DNA of 64,000 bases from Saprospiraceae bacterium (GTDB taxonomy: Bacteria > Bacteroidota > Bacteroidia > Chitinophagales > Saprospiraceae): NCBI GenBank assembly GCA_016717655.1, contig JADKFC010000004.1, positions 62,001 through 126,000 on the forward strand, read 5' to 3'. Position 1 is the stretch's first letter; every line of letters starts with the position of its first letter. The translations under genes were made by a program, and so were the position numbers. Of this stretch, positions 37,422-47,742 are shown piece by piece. The notes below the pieces were generated by a model that was not told where the DNA came from, did not search any database, and was given only the letters and a program-made list of their open reading frames with translations.

Positions 37422-38690
37422 CTAATCCATGCCTTCGTATTTTTCAATCAGGGTTAAAAATTCTTCTGTCTGAGCAATAGTCGACAAATCAGGATCCTTT
37501 TTTATCTTTTCAAGACTAACGCAGCCCTTTTTTAAGACCAGGTCCAGGTAATTGACGGCTAGTTTAGGATCGTGATTGAGTGCTGAATAATTGGCGAATG
37601 CATAATAAGTGTAACACTTCTCCTCATCGCTTTTTGAGAGATTCATAGCTTGTTGCAATAAGCCCAGGGCATTGTCAAATTGACCTTGTCTAGCCCGGGT
37701 TATTCCTAAAAAATTATAGTAATTGTAATACTGTGGGATTTCTTTGATCAGTATCCTGAAAAGAGAATCAGATTTTATCAATTCATGATTTTGGTAACTT
37801 TCTACCGCTTCCCTTTGCATGGGCTCGGTGCTATTTAGCAATTGATTTTTCATCTTTAAAGACTGGCACCATCCGAGGTCGAAGTCGTAAATTGGATCTT
37901 CATCGTACAAAACGGAAATGTAAATTAATTCAGGATTGTTATTGTATTCGCTTATTGGATAGGTGAAGGGATGTTTTCTTACCCATCCTCTTCCTCCTAT
38001 ATAAACTTCGACCCAGCAGTCCCTATCCAAATATGAAATGAGTCTGTAACCTTGGACTACCCTGGCCGGTATGCCCTTAGCTCTGCACAAGGTCGCCATC
38101 AATTCTGCATAATGGATGTAGTCACCCTTTCCCTTTTTTAAAGCTTTCAACAACCCCCAGCGGTGCGAAGGTGCAGTCACATGGGTAAGGTTCTTAATTC
38201 CAAGTGCCATGATTTCATCCAAAAGGGTGTCAATAGCATTTGACTTCAATTGAGCTACCAGCTTTTGAATTTGTTTAGATCGATATGGGAATCTTTTGTC
38301 TTCCAGCAGATATTTAGCTATCTCTTCTTCTGCATTTTTAAAAATACTGTTTTTGTGCTGATTATTGGTTGAAACCAACATAGTTGTTTCAATAACAATT
38401 TCTTTGACAGATAAACTCTTTTTTAAAAACCACCTTGCATGCACATAGTCGCCTCGATCTTTTTGATCACTAGGTTCAATGTTAAACTTTCGGTCCAACA
38501 AAATTTGGTGTGGCCCCGATTTTGGCAGGTTGATGCTTATTTTTCCATCACAGGCCATGTCAGGGTTCCTTCCTGAAGATAAATCTTTGCCTTCCAGGGT
38601 AATTTTTTCTTTAACTAAAATCCGCGCCACCTGTGATGATAACGGCACTATAATGAAAAGGGATAAACAAAAAAGAAGTACATTTTTCAT
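37422..38690 (-). CDS. Degenerate transglutaminase-like exported protein
   Basis: Exported protein (about 422 aa; signal peptide ending PLSSQ; ATG 38690 preferred to 38711). The transglutaminase core is recognisable at about residues 185-250 (GDYIHYAELMATLCRAKGIP, then CWVEVYIGGRGWV), but the catalytic positions are changed. The Cys of the usual GxC motif is Tyr, the His before the W-V-E strand is Asp, and the following DPT-type Asp is replaced (KHPF). It is therefore probably inactive as a protease or transglutaminase. The C-terminal 120 residues look like TPR helices (NFLGITRARQGQFDNALGLL). A binding or scaffolding role is likely; the target is unknown. Confidence 0.72.
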   Translation of the reverse strand: MKNVLLFCLSLFIIVPLSSQVARILVKEKITLEGKDLSSGRNPDMACDGKISINLPKSGPHQILLDRKFNIEPSDQKDRGDYVHARWFLKKSLSVKEIVIETTMLVSTNNQHKNSIFKNAEEEIAKYLLEDKRFPYRSKQIQKLVAQLKSNAIDTLLDEIMALGIKNLTHVTAPSHRWGLLKALKKGKGDYIHYAELMATLCRAKGIPARVVQGYRLISYLDRDCWVEVYIGGRGWVRKHPFTYPISEYNNNPELIYISVLYDEDPIYDFDLGWCQSLKMKNQLLNSTEPMQREAVESYQNHELIKSDSLFRILIKEIPQYYNYYNFLGITRARQGQFDNALGLLQQAMNLSKSDEEKCYTYYAFANYSALNHDPKLAVNYLDLVLKKGCVSLEKIKKDPDLSTIAQTEEFLTLIEKYEGMD

Positions 38691-38851
38691 CCCACAAAAA
38701 TAGCAATCCATTTTAACTCCGTCAACTGTATGTTAAAATGGGTTACTATCACTGCTTTGTTTTAACCAACAGATGATTAGATTTCTATTGCCTCTTCCGT
38801 TTGTTTGCCAGCTTCCTTGTGCCCTATATTCGTACTTTCTCCGGACCTCAA

Positions 38852-39472
38852 TCAATTGTGCAAAAGCAAGGTCCCCCCTGCTTTAACACTCAAGGTGGCG
38901 CCATCCATCAGCAAAATGTTTTTACAATTTCCTGTTTTCCCATTGGCAATAATGGGATAGTTGGGACATAGGGGAGGGATGATCACATCGTCTTCTGCTG
39001 TAGGTTCAATGGCTGGCGACCAATTGTTTTTTTCTTTCCATGCGGTGCTTAACAGGCCTGTCCAATGTTTGCCAGCATACGGTTGCAGGATGCCCTGGGT
39101 AAGCATGTTACCGGAAATTTCCTGGGTTTTACTCACTACCTCGCCCAAAGAAAATTCCAACATGATGTCGTCTTCAAAATAATCTACGGTTGACCCCATT
39201 GCGTCCAATAAATAACTCCCACCGCCAAGATATACATCATTGATGTAAGGCACCTCATTGGTAGTGCCGGCATCGGGCTGAATGAAACCCTGGGTATATA
39301 CAAAGGTGGGGGTGGTGATGGTAGAGATCTCCAGACTGCCAAGGTTGTCTTCTATCATCAAATTGCCATTGGTAAGGCTTCTGCCCATGCTGCAAATACC
39401 GGCAGGACTTAGGATTTGGGAGCTGCCTGAAATTGAATTAAGGCAGAAGATAACCAATAAAAATTTTTTCAT
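38852..39472 (-). CDS. Exported hypothetical surface protein
   Basis: 206-aa protein with a signal peptide (about residues 1-19). It contains two short repeats of the type TQGxxQPxAG (TQGFIQPDAG and TQGILQPYAG) about 70 residues apart. Near the C terminus WSPAIEPTAEDDVIIPP resembles surface-protein strands in which a WSP...DDVIIP block starts a beta-helix. No sorting domain is complete. It lies 3 bases downstream of the 39476-40420 gene, so the two are probably an operon. Function unknown. Confidence 0.6.
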   Translation of the reverse strand: MKKFLLVIFCLNSISGSSQILSPAGICSMGRSLTNGNLMIEDNLGSLEISTITTPTFVYTQGFIQPDAGTTNEVPYINDVYLGGGSYLLDAMGSTVDYFEDDIMLEFSLGEVVSKTQEISGNMLTQGILQPYAGKHWTGLLSTAWKEKNNWSPAIEPTAEDDVIIPPLCPNYPIIANGKTGNCKNILLMDGATLSVKAGGTLLLHN

Positions 39473-39475
39473 TTT

Positions 39476-40420
39476 TTAGTACTTAATTTCAATAAATCCG
39501 TTGACATAATTTGAATTATTTAGGGCCGCCCCTGTACCGCTTTTGTTTTTTATACACATACCAATCTTGTAAGATCCTGCAGGAAGCTTAATGCTGCCAC
39601 TCGCTGATAATTGAATTCTTGGCGCTGTTGAATTAATAGGAATGGCCGTTTCAACACCTTCATCCGAAGCAGGTGAATTAAAACTAGTTATATTACCTCC
39701 AGCAGTATTCTGATAGCACACAGCCGTAGACACTACAATATAACCAGAATAAGCATGTCCAAATCCTCCCACCAGGTGCGCAGTTATTCTCTCTGTACCA
39801 TTTACTGAAATTGTAGGTGTTGCAGCATTATTACTAACCCATAACCAATCAGCATTTGGACCTCCAGCTGGATAAGATGGCAAAGTACTATGAATATTAA
39901 TAACAGAGTCTTTTTTCACGGGAGTCCATGATGAACCATTCCACATCAACCTGCTGTTGGATATGGGCACTGTCACCGGATCAATGTATCTACCCGCTAA
40001 ATTTATCACCTCAATGGCTGTTTTGGCACCAAAAGCAAAGGGAACAGTATTAAAAGGCTGAGTACCCATATCCGTAAATACATTGGTATTGTTCAGATCA
40101 ATTTCCACTTTCAGCATTATGGCATTGGGTGTATTGGGCAGCCAACTAATAGCTGTGATATCTCCTGTAGTTGACAGCGCACCTGCACTGCCAATCTGGA
40201 TGTTAAACAAACCCAATAAATTGGTGGTAACTTGTCTGGTTTCACTATACAAAGAGATGTTGTTTCTGAGCAGCGTCATCCTAACTTTGATGGTTTGATT
40301 GACAAGGGCAACGCCAGCATTGTTTCTGGCCACAGCCTGGTAATTAAGCGATTCCGGAACCTGTGCTTTTAGTGAAATGGTTGTGAAAAGCAAAAACATA
40401 ATTTTTAAAATAGATTTCAT
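39476..40420 (-). CDS. Exported hypothetical protein of the Bacteroidota 'SLNYQAVARN' type
   Basis: 314-aa secreted protein with a signal peptide (ends SLKAQ) followed at once by VPESLNYQAVARNNAGVAL. This N-terminal block is common in Bacteroidota surface proteins of unknown role, some of which resemble tail-fibre proteins. The C-terminal half is Ser/Thr/Asn-rich and beta-strand-like, with the possible end strand NYVNGFIEIKY. No recognised domain otherwise. Probably co-transcribed with the short gene downstream. Confidence 0.65.
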   Translation of the reverse strand: MKSILKIMFLLFTTISLKAQVPESLNYQAVARNNAGVALVNQTIKVRMTLLRNNISLYSETRQVTTNLLGLFNIQIGSAGALSTTGDITAISWLPNTPNAIMLKVEIDLNNTNVFTDMGTQPFNTVPFAFGAKTAIEVINLAGRYIDPVTVPISNSRLMWNGSSWTPVKKDSVINIHSTLPSYPAGGPNADWLWVSNNAATPTISVNGTERITAHLVGGFGHAYSGYIVVSTAVCYQNTAGGNITSFNSPASDEGVETAIPINSTAPRIQLSASGSIKLPAGSYKIGMCIKNKSGTGAALNNSNYVNGFIEIKY

Positions 40421-40776
40421 GATAATGGTTTTGTTGTTAATGAATTTTCTAGGACAAAATTGAGGCAGTCAGAAAATCTGTTCAAATAATAAAATGCCTG
40501 AAGTCAAAAAAAATAGGTGAATGGTTGATAACACGGCTCCAAAGGTATTTTATCTTTCCCCCCCATCGGTTCAAGCACAAATCTCCTTTTTACAGCCCAC
40601 CAACCTTTAAATGAAAAATAGATACCTTTCAATACCAGCTGGCTACTTTTCGGTACATTAGCATAAAAATGCTTCCGCTTTCTTTCTAATTTTGATGAAA
40701 TGTGTTATCAACAAAGAAGTTAGGAAAAACAGGAAAATTAAACTAATTAGTTACAGATACAACCAATAAAACCATT
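40421..40776. other. Intergenic stretch between divergent genes
   Basis: No gene is seen in 356 bases. It should hold promoters for both neighbours. TAATTTTG at 40689-40696 is a candidate -7 element for the kinase gene. Nothing convincing was found for the minus-strand gene. Confidence 0.45.
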
Positions 40777-43700
40777 TTGAGCTTTCCAACTCCATATCAA
40801 TCCTATAAACACAAAATACTTTCCTGCTCAATTTGGTTGTTGTGTCTGATGGCATATTCATCAGCGTGTGGACAAACTGAAGATTTTATTTTTAAAAATT
40901 ATACCGAAAGAGATGGCTTATGCGACAACATCGTTTTTTCCTTATTAAAGGATAAAAACAACATTTTATGGGTGGGCACCCAAAATGGACTTTCTAGATT
41001 CGACGGCAATAATTTTCACAATTTTAAACAGAAAAAGAATGGAAATTCTATTCCCAACAATACCATCCATAGTTTGTGCGAAGATTTAAATGGTAATATC
41101 TGGGGAGGCACTGAAGCCGGACTGTTTTGTTTCGATACACGCACAAATCAATTTTCGCATTATAATGCTCCCAAAGGATGTTTTAACAATCTTATCAATA
41201 ATGTAATATGCGATCAAAAAGGAAATATTTATGCAACAACATATATTGAATTAGTTAGATTCGATAGAAAAAGTAATAAGCTTGAATTGATCGCTCCTTT
41301 GTCAAATGATTTAAGTAATCCAAATGCTATTAACACCAGCAAAAATTGTCTGGTAAAGGATGAAATAACAAATACACTTTGGATAACAACCAGTTCAGGG
41401 TTGCTATTTTTTGACTTAAATAAAAACAAACTACAACGGGTCGCTGGATCAGGAACCGATGATATATTTAAAAACAGGATTTGTAGGGCAATAACGCATT
41501 ACAAAAACGGAAAAATTATGTTCGCAGATAATTCGAAAAATGAAATTGTCATTTTCGATCCTGTACAAAAAAAAATAGTAGAAATAATTCCGCTGGGCTG
41601 GTATCAGGAAAACGCATATGTTTCAACAATATTACTGGACAACCAGGATAAATTGTGGATAACTTGTTTTAACCATAAAATAGTCCTCATCGACTTAAAA
41701 AGAACCAAACACATTGACAACATAACACACCATAAGGATCGCAACTACAGTATCACTTCAGAGTTTTTCTGGGATGCGTTGATGGATAGCAATGGCAGTG
41801 TATGGTTGGGTACACTCAACGGAATCTCTGTTTGCAGTCCAAAAATACCAGCTTTCATGGCCTTAAGAATTCCGGAAGTGATCAAAGAACTGAAAACAGA
41901 TATCCAGCTGATTAAAGAAGATCCCCAAACCCTGAATTTGTGGATGGTAACAAATGATAGGAAGGTCATACAATATGATGCAAAAACCAAAAACTATTCC
42001 ATTTTTGATATTAACGATTTTGTACCAAATGACAACAAAGAAATACCCAACTTTATTGAATCTATTTATTTCCTAAATTCACGAATCCTTTTAACCTCCT
42101 ACACTGGAGCCTGGGAATATGTAAGTAGACAAAACAAATGGATTCCCCTCAATTTGCTTCCTAAAAATCACAAGTCTTTTCCGATAAAAAACATCCTATC
42201 GATAGATTCATTGATTTATGTGTCTGATGGTTTAGATATTTTGCAGTACAACCCTTATAGTCAACTTGTCAAAATCATTTATGATAATGATAAAGATGGA
42301 CCGAAAGAAGATACCCCAATACAAATCGAAAACCTTTATGCTGACAGCCATAAAAGATTGTACTGGGTTGGCTTTATGAAATATATTGGAAGTTATCACA
42401 AAGGTAAAGTCCGCCTCATTGAGTTGCTTGGCAATAATTCGGGTAAAAATGTTGGCTATTTCAGTACCTCCATTATGGATGAAAAGGATCGGCTATGGAT
42501 CGGATTTAAAGGATTTGGCCTTGTGTGTTACAACACCAATACCCAAAAACTAAAATCATGGACAGAATTTGATGGTTGGATTAACAACCATGTTCACAAA
42601 ATTATAATTGACAAGGCTGGTAATATCTGGACCATGTACTACAACAAGGTCTCATGTTTTGATCCAAATAAAGAGAGCTTTATCAACTTCTCTATTCCCT
42701 ATTCAGAAAACAAGTTGTCCTATGCCAATTCATTAATTCAGCGAAAAGACGGTTCCATTCTTGGAGTTGTGGGAAATGACATTTTTAAATTAAATGCCCA
42801 ACACCTAAGCCAATCGCCTTTGGTTAACTTTCCAGGTTTAACATCTGTATCCATCGCTGATCAAACCCACTTTATTTCATCGGACACCACATTGTATCTT
42901 GAACCCAATGAAAATTCCATCGTGTTTAAATATGGTCTGCTCACCGATCCGCTTGCCTATCCACACTACTTCGAGTATCGGCTTACAGGCTTTGAAAAAA
43001 CTTGGAAAACGGCCGAATCTGTTTACCAGGCCGGATACAACCACCTTCCTCCCGGACAATATACCTTTGAAGTAGTGGCCCGGGGCCGTAACAATGATTG
43101 GGTCAGTCAACCAAACAAAATTTCTTTTGTCATTAAAACTCCTTTTTACAAAACAACTTTATTTTATATAGTTCTGGCTTCGACAATTTTAATTCTGTTG
43201 TTTCTTTTTTATAAGTACCGCATTGCCCAGTACAATAAGGTGATGAATCTTGAGTCAAAAGCCCAGCTATTGGAAAAAGAAAAGGCCCAGGTGATGTACG
43301 ATGGATTGAAACAACAATTGAATCCCCACTTTCTTTTCAACTCCCTCACTTCACTCTCTGCCCTTATTGAAAATGATCAGGAGCTGGCTAGTCAGTTTTT
43401 AAGTCAGATGTCTGATATGTACCGATACATACTTAAAAATGCCAATGAAGAAGCTGTTCCTTTGCAGGATGAGCTCAACTTTGTAGACACCTACGTTGCT
43501 CTTCAAAAACCCGTTTTGGCAAAGGTCTGCTCGTCAATATTTCTGTTCCGCCACAATTGGGTACTAAAAAAATAGCTCCGGTTACCCTTCAAAACATGTT
43601 GGAAAATGCCATCAAACACAATGTCATTGACAGCGATTCTCCCCTTATAGTGGATATCTATGTAGAAGACAATTACCTGGTGGTGAAAAACAATGTACAG

Positions 43701-43835
43701 GCCAAAAACAATGTAGAGACGTCCAACAAACGAGGGCTGGTGCAATTTTTATCCCTCTACCGCTATCTAAGTCCAAGGCCCGTTGTCATTGATCAAACAG
43801 AAAGCCATTTTATCATTAAGATCCCTTTAATTTAA
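40777..43835 (+). CDS. Two-component-regulator-propeller histidine kinase, LytS type (frameshifted)
   Basis: Membrane sensor kinase partner of the LytTR regulator that follows after 8 bases. It has a signal/anchor, then two seven-bladed propeller domains made of repeats such as ILWVGTQNGLSRFDGN, a Y_Y_Y domain before the membrane helix (about residues 795-815, FYIVLASTILILLFLF), and then the LytS-type phosphoacceptor block QLNPHFLFNSLTSL. The ATP-binding part carries the N box NMLENAIKHN. The frame breaks at the A5 run 43505-43509. Adding one A joins ALQKT to RFGKGLLVNISVPPQLGTKK. Repaired length is 1,019 aa. The gene starts with TTG. No G-box glycine motif is clear, as is usual for this class. 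Confidence 0.83.
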
Positions 43836-43843
43836 TTTTAACC

Positions 43844-44614
43844 ATGAAATCAGTTATTGTTGAAGACGAAGAAATGATTGCCAATCAACTAGTAGGCAAG
43901 ATCAAAAAAGTAGCCCCGGATATTGAAATCGTCACCATTTTGTCTAGCCTGAAAAAGGCCAGGAAATGGTTTAGTGAAAATTCGGAACCGGATCTTTTAT
44001 TTATGGACATCCAGTTAAGTGATGGGGTAAGCCTTGATATCTTTAATGATTTTCCATTAAAATGTCCCGTGGTTTTCACAACCGCCTATGACGAATATGC
44101 ACTGCGAGCCTTTAAAGCCAATGGCATCGACTACATACTCAAGCCTGTCAAAGACGAGGAACTCAAAACGGCCATTAACAAGTGCAGGCAGTACAACCAT
44201 AAGACCAAGGCACCCGACCTGGATATTCAAAAACTCATTGATTCTTTGTCTATCAATGAAAAATCAGAAAAGTACAAAGAAAAGTGGGTGGCAAACTTTC
44301 GCAATCAATGGATCCCTGTCAATACGCGTGAGATAGCCTGTTTTGCCAAAGAAGCCATGATCCACATCTACATGATGAATGGTGATAAGTTTACCATGGA
44401 CATCACATCACTCGACGAACTCGAAGACCAACTCGACCCACAGCTTTTCTTTCGCGCCAACAGACAATACATCATCAACATCGACGCCATCGCATCTGTC
44501 AAACCCATTGAGAATTCAAAACTCATTATCCACCTCAAAGAACCCAATCACAAGTTAGATGTGGATACCAGCCGACAAAAAAGTCCGGAGTTTAAGAAGT
44601 GGTTGGAGCAGTAA
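43844..44614 (+). CDS. LytTR-family response regulator
   Basis: Partner of the upstream propeller kinase. The receiver domain begins MKSVIVEDEE, has the phosphoacceptor Asp in LLFMDIQLSDG, Thr in VFTTAYDEYALRAF and Lys in ILKPV. The C-terminal LytTR DNA-binding domain (about residues 150-255) includes FRANRQYIINIDAI. Length is 256 aa. The tight spacing indicates co-transcription with the kinase. Confidence 0.92.
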   Translation: MKSVIVEDEEMIANQLVGKIKKVAPDIEIVTILSSLKKARKWFSENSEPDLLFMDIQLSDGVSLDIFNDFPLKCPVVFTTAYDEYALRAFKANGIDYILKPVKDEELKTAINKCRQYNHKTKAPDLDIQKLIDSLSINEKSEKYKEKWVANFRNQWIPVNTREIACFAKEAMIHIYMMNGDKFTMDITSLDELEDQLDPQLFFRANRQYIINIDAIASVKPIENSKLIIHLKEPNHKLDVDTSRQKSPEFKKWLEQ

Positions 44615-44669
44615 ATATTGTGCCAATATATCTATTTTTCCACATATAGACCTTTCACATTATAAAGAG

Positions 44670-45336
44670 ATTCAGCAGCATGGAAACATTAAGTACATTT
44701 AGTAACATTAAGTTCTCTCAACAAAAATATCTCCCTAAACGCCTGTGCCTATGCAACGTAGTTTTGTGTGCATGAATAAAATGACAATCTCTTTATAATA
44801 ACCTATGCCTCTTTCTGGACTTAGCCCTTCCAAGGGAACTCCAAAATAGTCCATTAATACAGCTCTTGTCAATTTTAAAGATTTGTGCTATTTTTTTAAA
44901 CATGAAGGGAATGAAGAGAATTAAGACTGCTCTCTTCATTATACCCTTAATTTCCCTTAATTTTCTTAATGTTTAATTTAAATGCAGTATTTCTTACTAT
45001 TGACAAATGTCTCTATGTGGGCTTGCCTTTTCCCTGGAATTTCCATAATAACCCTTTAAAACAACAACAGCCGTTTTGACAAAATTTTGCCAATTTTTAA
45101 ACATGAAGTGAATGGAGAGAATTAAGACAATGCTCTTAAAAGCAAGCTTAATGCCTCTTAATTTTCTGAATGTTTAATTTAAATTCAGTATTTCTTACTA
45201 ATGACAAATGTCTCTATGTGGGTTTACCTTTTTCATGAAATTTCCATAATAACCCTTTAAAACAACAACAGCCGTTTTGACAAAATTTTGCCAATTTTTA
45301 AACATGAAGTGAATGAAGAGAATTAAGACAGATTTC
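44670..45336. repeat. Tandem array of 201-bp hairpin-containing units (array 2)
   Basis: Three units and a partial one. The word AAACATGAAG has its c at 44901, 45102 and 45303, exactly 201 bases apart. Units two and three (about 44991-45191 and 45192 on) are nearly identical, the first is more diverged, and a leading fragment lies at 44680-44780. Each unit holds an imperfect inverted repeat (AACATGAAGTGAATGGAGAG...AATTAAG left, CTTAAT...TTAATTTTCTGAATGTTT right). The array runs into the stop codon of the gene at 45337. It shares motifs with array 1, including GTGCCTAT..AACG.AGTTTTGT at 44745 and 8388. Confidence 0.8.
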
Positions 45337-47415
45337 TTACTTCCCCAAAATCACTGCCCGGGTTAGTACCTGATTTTTATACCTTAGGCTTATATAATAC
45401 AAGCCTTCTTTTTGCAAATCTTCGCCCTTGATTTGGAGGTAATTTCTGCCGCCATTGCCCTCGTGCATTTTGTCCCATAATACCTGACCACTGGCATTAT
45501 ATATTGTATATTGGACCTCACCTGGCGATGGTAAATAATACTTGATTTCTGTGGCATCAACAAAAGGATTGGGTATGCTCTCATCCACCTCAAATTGTCT
45601 CTCCTCCCTCGAAGAAAGATATAAAAGGTTAAGTTTGTTGGCTGCCACCTCCTTACCGGTATAGATGATGCTTCCTTCCTCTTTGTCAAGGCTTAAGAAA
45701 GAACTGAGTAAGCCATCTCTTTCTGCCCTACCCCTGACCCTTAACACCTCAACTTCTTTTTCTAAGTTAGTGGTTTCGGTTAAAACAGCATATGAAATAA
45801 AGGAGGAAACATCTTTTAATTCAACTCCTTCAAATCGGGCTTCTAACGGGGACTCTACCACAGCATTATTAAGGCCGTTGATCTGCCAGTTGATCTGCCA
45901 GCCATTCAGTTCGGTTTTTTCCTGAAACCAAAAAGACGCTACTACCTCTTCTCCTTTTTGAATCCATCTGTCATCCGTTGTTAAAGCAATCGTGTTTACT
46001 ATTTCATCATCCTTAGGGTCGACTGTACTTTGATTGACATCACCCACCTTGATGCCAGTAAAATTCTGTTGCGTTTGTACAGCAATATCCACCAGGGCTG
46101 TCCTTTCAATGTCAAAAGGTTGGCTTTCATCCTTAAAGGAGTAAGGACTGGGCAAAAAGATCCAGCTGTCGTTATTGCTAAATGTATCTTGTATACCTAT
46201 TCTTAAGCGATACAATTCATGAAAATCTTCCATGGTGATTTTGCCATCGGCATTGATGTCGGCAGCCAATAGTTTTTCAGGACTGTCCAACAATTCTTTT
46301 CCATTGATGTGTCTCAATAAAATAAATAAATCAGCACCGGTAATGCCATTGCTGAAATCATTTCTTTTTTTAAGTTTAACTTTGTACCAATCAATAAATA
46401 AGTTTACCCTGTATTCCTCAGAAAAGAAGAAGTACCGGTGCTCATCCCTGCCTATTCTTTCAATGGAGGCCAAGACGTGAGGAATACTTTGGTTTGACAA
46501 ATTGGTAACCTTACCCGACAAACAATTTTCTACACAATCAAAACGGGATAAAAATATTTGTACGAAGGCGGTGTCTGTATTTAAGTATTCATCCCAAACC
46601 GAAATTTGCTGTCTTACCGTTTTATTTCCGCTGCCGTCACAAATCAACATTTTTGAAGAAGTGTTCAACGCCGGGTTCCAGTACTGAGCTATGCCCCGGT
46701 TATATTCATTTACATCCGCATTTATACCCTTGCCCTTAAAATAATGAAGCTTGTTTTGAAGGCTGCTCACCGGATACGCTCCGTCAAACGTAAACCACAG
46801 CTTATCATCTGTAGTACAATTGTCATGTGATGCTGCATTAAACTGAGCTGCCTTGATTTCCTTCCTTTCACCACCATTGGCATCAAGTGTGTCTGTCAAA
46901 ATGAGGTCTATGGTTGGTGGGTCTAGGTCTTTTACTTTTACAATGGAATAACACATGGCACTGTTTCCACAACTATCCACGGCGATCCACATAATTTTGT
47001 GACTGTTAAACGAAGCCGGCCATTTCCATTCAGGAATAGAAGGAGCCTCTCCTTCCTTTGATGGTGAAAGGTAATAATCCACAATTCCATTGCCATTAGA
47101 ATCAGTGGTGAGATCCACATCCGAAGGGTTCACAAAACTAGAAAATTCCAGGTCGACCACTCCGTTCCCGTCTTTGTCCACATACACAATCCAGGATATT
47201 AGAGCCGATGAAGTACATGTCAGGTCGTTGTAAGCTGTAGCTCTCAATTGAATGTCTGCCATACAATTGGGTTCGTTTACATCGGCATTCAGGCCAAAAA
47301 CCTGATCTTCACATTGAATACTTATGGCATTGGTGGAAATAGTTTGAGCTACATTTGTCTGGGTCAACAACAAAGGGACCAGACCCATGGTGAGCAATAT
47401 TCTGACACTGTTCAT
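45337..47415 (-). CDS. Exported T9SS type A cargo protein with dockerin-like segment
   Basis: 692-aa surface protein with a signal peptide. The N-terminal region has Ca-binding-like DxDxNG strands (VDKDGNGVVD, TDSNGNGIVD). A dockerin-like segment with AADINADGKITMEDFHELY lies at about residue 370. The C-terminal type A T9SS sorting domain is PNPFVDATEIKYYL, then YTIYNASGQVLWDK and the end GLYYISLRYKNQVLTRAVIL. It should be secreted and fixed to the surface. No catalytic domain was recognised. Its gene ends at the tandem array. Confidence 0.78.
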   Translation of the reverse strand: MNSVRILLTMGLVPLLLTQTNVAQTISTNAISIQCEDQVFGLNADVNEPNCMADIQLRATAYNDLTCTSSALISWIVYVDKDGNGVVDLEFSSFVNPSDVDLTTDSNGNGIVDYYLSPSKEGEAPSIPEWKWPASFNSHKIMWIAVDSCGNSAMCYSIVKVKDLDPPTIDLILTDTLDANGGERKEIKAAQFNAASHDNCTTDDKLWFTFDGAYPVSSLQNKLHYFKGKGINADVNEYNRGIAQYWNPALNTSSKMLICDGSGNKTVRQQISVWDEYLNTDTAFVQIFLSRFDCVENCLSGKVTNLSNQSIPHVLASIERIGRDEHRYFFFSEEYRVNLFIDWYKVKLKKRNDFSNGITGADLFILLRHINGKELLDSPEKLLAADINADGKITMEDFHELYRLRIGIQDTFSNNDSWIFLPSPYSFKDESQPFDIERTALVDIAVQTQQNFTGIKVGDVNQSTVDPKDDEIVNTIALTTDDRWIQKGEEVVASFWFQEKTELNGWQINWQINGLNNAVVESPLEARFEGVELKDVSSFISYAVLTETTNLEKEVEVLRVRGRAERDGLLSSFLSLDKEEGSIIYTGKEVAANKLNLLYLSSREERQFEVDESIPNPFVDATEIKYYLPSPGEVQYTIYNASGQVLWDKMHEGNGGRNYLQIKGEDLQKEGLYYISLRYKNQVLTRAVILGK

Positions 47416-47742
47416 GGTGTTGGATTGGGGGGTAAGAAGCTAAATTACAAATTTTGTTATTATTTAGCTCAATTATTAACCAAAAAATCCTGTAACTGAG
47501 AAAATCTCTAACAATTTAAATGATACCTTGGACTTGACCAGAATATAAGAAAAATTTCCGTATCCATTATTCCTGTCAATAGTTTCATCTTTTGATCTTA
47601 ATGAAATGTCCATAAGGTTGTTTTTTCTTTGTTACTAAAATCAAAAATTCAAAGAAAAATAATTAATGATTCCTCTTTCATCACACTGACCAAATTATCA
47701 AAAATATGTTGTCTTACTTCTTTTTTACTCCCTAAAGAACAT
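47416..47742. other. Intergenic AT-rich stretch
   Basis: No gene is seen in 327 bases. One perfect 10-bp inverted repeat (TTTTTCTTTG at 47622-47631, CAAAGAAAAA at 47650-47659) lies in it, but it is all low-complexity A/T with a large loop, so its role is doubtful. Otherwise nothing notable. Confidence 0.45.

Noticed and set aside
47622..47659. Inverted repeat TTTTTCTTTG / CAAAGAAAAA
   Set aside because: The arms are low-complexity A/T with an 18-base loop; weak evidence for a terminator or operator.
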